Source of the DNA: Triops longicaudatus
Taxonomy: Eukaryota > Arthropoda > Branchiopoda > Notostraca > Triopsidae
Direction: 5' to 3'
NCBI GenBank assembly: GCA_022885665.1
Contig: JAGQDJ010000635.1
Coordinates: forward strand, 82,493 to 146,492
Length of the DNA stretch: 64,000 bases
Of the stretch, positions 24,207-64,000 are shown piece after piece; position 1 is the stretch's first letter, and the number at the start of each line of letters is the position of its first letter. Both the position numbers and the translations under genes were made by a program. The notes beneath the pieces were generated by a model. That model saw only the letters and a list, made by a program, of their open reading frames with translations. It was not told where the DNA came from and ran no database searches.

Positions 24207-27200
24207 GTAGGCTTTCAACATTTTTCATTTTGTGCAGTTGTACTCCTGTTTTAAGTGTGCGTTACCTCAAGTGTTCACACCCTTCACAACTCCTCAACGT
24301 GCAATGGCTTCCATTTTTCGAAAAAACACCCCAACTGGCCCAAGATCCTAGGCCAAAGTTATTTCTGTTGGAAAGCAGCATCCACCGAACCTGAACGTGA
24401 CAAGAACAGTAGGCTGGCTTATGTATGTGTGTGCACTTTGTGCTCATGTATTGGTTTCGAAACTTGACAGCTGGCTACCAGGTTTTTCCGCTTAGTACAA
24501 GGTTACCACAACATCGTAAACCCTCTCAAAGATTCCAAGTACTTAAGTATTGTGCCAGTATTACCTATAACCCGTTTGTTTTCTAATTTCACCCAGGTTG
24601 CTATGGTCAGTTATTCGTACTTAAGAAGCCTGTAAAACACGATAAAACGTACACATATCACAAGGAATTATGATATAACGGTTTTGCCTCCGAGATCAGA
24701 AAATCACGAACCATTCGTAGCCTTATAAGTAAACTAGAACAATTCATAAGTTACCATAGAACTTATTATAGTTCATCATTGACTTGTCATTAGGCTCCCA
24801 CAATCGGTTCACACATCACCAAGATCCATCTATCACTCTTTCTTTGGGTTATTAACCCTTTATTTCTCCCTGTCCAACGCAGTGGAGGTAGTAAAGGGTA
24901 GGAATATGATTGGCGACTCCATTTATATAATTTCTTCCGAGTCTGCCTATTGCTATTAGTGTCATGTCTCGGCCATCATAATCATTGTGGGCTCGTGTGC
25001 CAAATTTCTATCAACCCTCTGTCTCACCCGTGCAACGAAAAGGGGAAAACGGAGAGAGAAAGGGAGGGATTTAGGAGCTAAAATGGCTATAAAAATGAAG
25101 GTGTTGATGCGTCTGATCGATTCGATTCTAAGCCTCCCTTTTTTAACACCGGACCATTGAGAGCACTACTGTATCCTTTAAATCCTGGAAGATACTCGAA
25201 AAGCGAAAGAATCTTTAGAAAAGAATCTACTTAACATCTGAATGCTACCAGTTAACGATCTTGTGACTTTCTGTCGCATTTCGTGAAAAAAATTGCAATT
25301 ATTGACCAGTAGCTCAAAGTTCTGGTACCATATATTTAAAAAGAAAAGTAAGTAAAATAAAATACTAATACACAGAGAGCCAAAAAATTGCACCTTATTA
25401 CTGTTATTGACTGTTTTATCGATGGATCACGTGGGCTTAAACAGTAGGCCTAATTGTTTCGCGTAACTTAAATTTATGGCACTTTTTTAAGTTTCAATTT
25501 TCTTTTGTTTGTGAACGATAGGATTAAGTTTACGGTTTAGTACTAAAAAGGCCAGGATGTATTGAAAAGTTATGGCCACTGTATCGTAGTACGCGTGAAG
25601 CGTGGGGGTCATTAAGGGGTTATGGGACGAACGCTAATGAAAGGAGGGAAAAAGTAAAGAAAGAGCGATAAGAACATAAGAAGGGACAATAAGTATCGAA
25701 GGAGAATTGCCAACGAGGAACTTGTGTAGTTGACCTTGCCATGCGGTGGTAAATAAGTAACGTTGCACTTACCTGTGTGCTTGCTAGAAATTGGGACCAA
25801 AAAGGCCACCTGTTTTGTAAAAGAACAATTTCTCTGGAAAAGTAAAAGTATTGGTGGCCAAGCAGAGGAAGGTTAGTGGCAGACATTTTCCGTGTAAACT
25901 GTGTTCAGACAAGAAGGCCTCGGTTCTTATTTGCACGCTCGAGTAGAAGGACCTTGAGGGATTTAAGTTGGGTTTTACACGTTTCGTTGAAAAAAAGGCT
26001 CCTTGCTGCTTGTATTAGGACGTGGAGGAGGGAACAGGCTCTGCATCAAGGTTTTTGTAGAGCTGGGGAGACTTTATTTATGTAGTCTTGGAGATTGGAG
26101 GCTGAAACTAACGAAAACAAGATTATCGTTTACTCCATGCTCGTTAATTGCGTGTGAATTTAGGTTAAATGCGTGAATTAGCTTCTGTAGAGGATTCACT
26201 CTTCAAATTAATGTATTTAGATATTCAAATTAATATATTAGAACATCAAATAAATACATTTTTGGTTAATTAGTTTCGTACGTCGGAATAGATTACGAAA
26301 ACTACCATCAAAACCACGTCATAATTGAAATTACGTATCTTAGTCAGAAATTCGGAGTAACTTTACTGTAAGTGGATATTATATTAAATTAATTTGTTAG
26401 AATTTTTTAATGAATGTAATTGAATATTAATTACTATGGACTTCTTTTATTTTCTTGCTTATTGAGTTTCACCTAAGCTACTTTATTCTCTAACTATTTA
26501 TTTATTTTTATAGTAGTGTTATTAATGAAAGTAAAAAAATCGTAAAAGTTTGAATATTCCGGAGTGTATCAACTTGGTATGTTTCGATGTTGGGAGAGAA
26601 TTGCGTATCTTTGATTCGTGGAAGGCATTCCTGTAGAAGTTGGTTGATAGCACGTGGCGTTGTAAACCTGTATCGCCTGGTAGCTTGTTTCCACGGAAGT
26701 TTGGGGCATTTTCGGCCCATTTTCTTGTTTGCTTTAACTTTTACAGCGGTTTGAGTTACGACCGTTTGTCACTTCCATCTTCTTCCTCTTCCGTGTTCTC
26801 AGGAAACTTCGTTATGTTAAGAATCTTCTCGGGGCTTGAAAAGTTTTTCTTCGGACTTTTCTTCCCCCTTTTTTCCGTTCCAATATCCGGCATCTAATAA
26901 TAGCATCGGGACATTTTTCCTTTTCTATCCCATTAGCTTGTTATTGTTATAGTTACGCCACCCTTGAGGAGTTCCGCAAAGGCCGTGGATTAAAGAGCTC
27001 ACAGCTTTCCCGGGAAGGATTTGGCTTTACACACAAAATATGGTACGGTACCGCACCGGAAACTTTGAGCAATCCTTTCGTGAAATCTGAAAAGGGAATC
27101 CAATTAGGCCTTGGTAGCAGTATTACATTCCCGCTCGGTGGTTACAGAAACTTTGATTTTTGACGTTTTATAGTCACAAATGCGCCAGATGTGTTGCCAA

Positions 27201-28717
27201 GTCGACTGTTCAATAACAGTTATTTCTATTAGGAGTTCGGGAAGTTGCTTCGAACAAAATTTTGTCTTTTTTTTGTCAAGGTAATGTTATTTTTTTTCAA
27301 TTGTCGATTTTCAATTTTTTAAATATTTTTTTTTTCGTGTTCTTGTTACTGCTGAGTTTGTCAGACGCACTTGTAATTTTGAAAAAAATTAGTTATAGAA
27401 AAATGTGAAAAAAGTTGCTTCATTAAGGATTGTTAAAACTACTAAATTTTTCGTTTTTATTTTTTCTAAAATTTTCCTTTTACATTTATTTTTTTTTTTA
27501 ATTTTTCTTTGTTCCTTAAGGCAGTTTTGGTAGTCATTTTGAGGCGTAGCAAAGAGGAGCTCTTGCGCTCTAAAGAGGTTGCAAATGTTTCGTAATTTAG
27601 TCATGTGTAGAAAGCCAAACATGTGTTTTCTTGTTGCGGCCGAAGCTCGTTAGCCGCGCTGAAATTGTGATGTTAACGAATCTCAGATTCCTGTTCTCTT
27701 GAAGTATTTGGTTTTGTTCGGTGCAGAATGTTCTGAAATGCAGTTTAATTTACAAAAAATGTACTAATTTAGTCTCCAATTCAATTTACTTTTGGTGTAT
27801 ATAATGAGTACGTTGCCATGAACTAGTTGATTAATTGAATCAGTTTTCTGTAATTTAACTCATTATTACTATTTTTAATCTATTATTATTTGGTATTTTT
27901 CGTGGCTGTTGTTTAAATTATAGGAAGCATAGTCGATTAGTTGATAGTTGATTTGTATTCCATTTTGGAATATTTGACATATTTACCCCAGCTGTCAAGT
28001 TTCGTAACGTTGAGTTTGAATTGTTCAGCGTTAGCACGCGTTGCACTTGTATTTAGTACGTGAATCTTGTCTTCTGAACTTAAAAGATGGCATCTCGAAA
28101 TCTAAAACCATTTCCTTGAAATTCGCAGCCAAAAATGAGTCACGTGTTTGTTTTCCCTGTCGTTCTTCATGTCAGCAACACTTAAAATCTAGCTTCCGTC
28201 AGTTTGCCCTGTCCATGCGAATGTCTAACAGTGAAGTATTCCTGCAATAATGAAAAATAAGTGTGTAACGGTGTTGGACTTCACATTTTACAGAAATCTA
28301 TTTTGGGTGTTGAATTTTTGCATCTTCTCGTACAAAATGTATTTTTTCAACTAATTTCGCTACACGGTACCGTACAATTTGATAACATTATAAAATATAG
28401 TACCATTTTCAATTTTTTTCCCAAAGTTTCTTGCGCCTTTTGCCCCCAACTCGTAACTGTTGCTTTGCTTCCCTGTCGAACTTTCACGCGCTTTCGAGCT
28501 AAGCGTTGAATTTTTTTTCCTTTTTTGTAAAAAAGGAAATAAGCTGTTTATCTCGAATTATACTGATTCTTGTCTGTTTATAGTAGAACTGGAAATAAAT
28601 AAATAAATTGCTGTTTCATTTCAAATTTTTCGAAATTTAATTTTTATTTTTAAAATATAATTCTTACATTTTTTCTAAACAAAAGTTTATTGATGTATTT
28701 CTGTTTGCTTTTCGTAG
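24207..28717 (+). other. Probable furin 5'UTR intron (4.5 kb)
   Basis: AT-rich sequence with no recognised gene, RNA or transposon end. It contains several long T-rich and A-rich stretches (27240-27500, 28620-28690). It ends at TTTTCGTAG|GCAGC, the acceptor of the exon carrying the furin ATG. Confidence 0.45.
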
Positions 28718-28838
28718 GCAGCGTGGTGTTGGAGCTGCAACCTGGACCTGCCCCAGTAGTGACTTACCAAGAGATTAGCACTTCCGCTTTTTCTCTTTTT
28801 CTTTCCTGTTAACGGAAACCAAGAGAATAAAAGGGAGG

Positions 28839-63597
<34,759 letters not shown>

Positions 63598-64000
63598 GTA
63601 AGACACGAGGAATGCGGGTCTTAGCTGCTTCACTGAGGGCGTTGGGTACTAACATTGCTCGCAGCAATGGAATGAACAAAAAAGTAGCTGATAGGGCAGA
63701 AGTGAGCTCTTTAGCTGGCACAGCACAAAATCTGCCGGAAACATTTTTGCGCAGAGCTGTTGATTGTTATCTATTTCTGCAGCCAAAGGGGTTATTCCAA
63801 AGTAGGATTCTCGATTGCGCTACTAGAGGCGGTGGTAGGTAATCCACCATCTTGCGAGTTTCATTTTATCGAATTATCCAGTCCGTGTTTACGAACAACA
63901 AAATTGCTGAATTATTGGTACTTTTGTTGTATTTTAATTTGTTTTAATTATTATTATTTATTTATTATATTTATTTTTTATTTTTTATTATATATATATA
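63598..64000 (+). other. Furin intron, left part (to window end)
   Basis: It follows the GTAAGA donor. The ORF at 63582-63842 reads through this donor in another frame and has no recognised motif. The window ends in a (TA)n stretch. Confidence 0.65.

Overview
This is a window of nuclear DNA from an arthropod: AT-rich, with GT-AG introns, five protein-coding genes all on the + strand, and no bacterial features. The Nplp1-type neuropeptide precursor is an arthropod family. The small introns (mostly 60-150 bp) in four of the five genes suggest a compact arthropod genome such as a branchiopod crustacean. The species cannot be fixed from the sequence alone.

Layout. (1) tra2, an SR-type splicing regulator, covers about 264-1749 with a GAA-rich downstream region to about 3160. 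(2) Nplp1, a secreted neuropeptide precursor, covers about 4908-8510. Its signal peptide sits alone in a 54-nt coding exon, 2 kb upstream of the peptide-bearing exon. (3) VWA8, a mitochondrial AAA+/VWA ATPase, covers 9149-19187 in 30 reconstructed coding exons (about 1827 aa). (4) PTS, 6-pyruvoyl-tetrahydropterin synthase, covers 22346-22975 in 3 exons and 142 aa. (5) A furin-type proprotein convertase starts near 24 kb (GC-rich candidate promoter and 5'UTR exon). It has coding exons at 28839-29216, 57452-57550 and a 47-nt exon at 63551-63597, then runs off the window.

Most of the right half (29217-57451) is one 28.2-kb furin intron. I see no nested gene in it. It holds long (ATT)n arrays (one interrupted by a 10-N gap), a diverged 240-bp duplication, a non-autonomous hAT-type element with an 8-bp target duplication, two short pogo/Tigger-like inverted-repeat elements, minisatellites and AT-rich simple sequence. 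The long ORFs there are poly-Tyr/Leu/Ile/Asn translations of the microsatellites or chance ORFs.

The genes do not form an operon or a shared pathway. Furin-family enzymes cleave secreted precursors and Nplp1 is a secreted precursor, but their proximity carries no evidence of co-regulation. I found no convincing unknown system. The most useful results are gene models assembled across very small or distant exons (tra2 last exon, Nplp1 signal exon, VWA8 presequence exon, furin 47-nt exon) and the transposon remnants in the giant intron.
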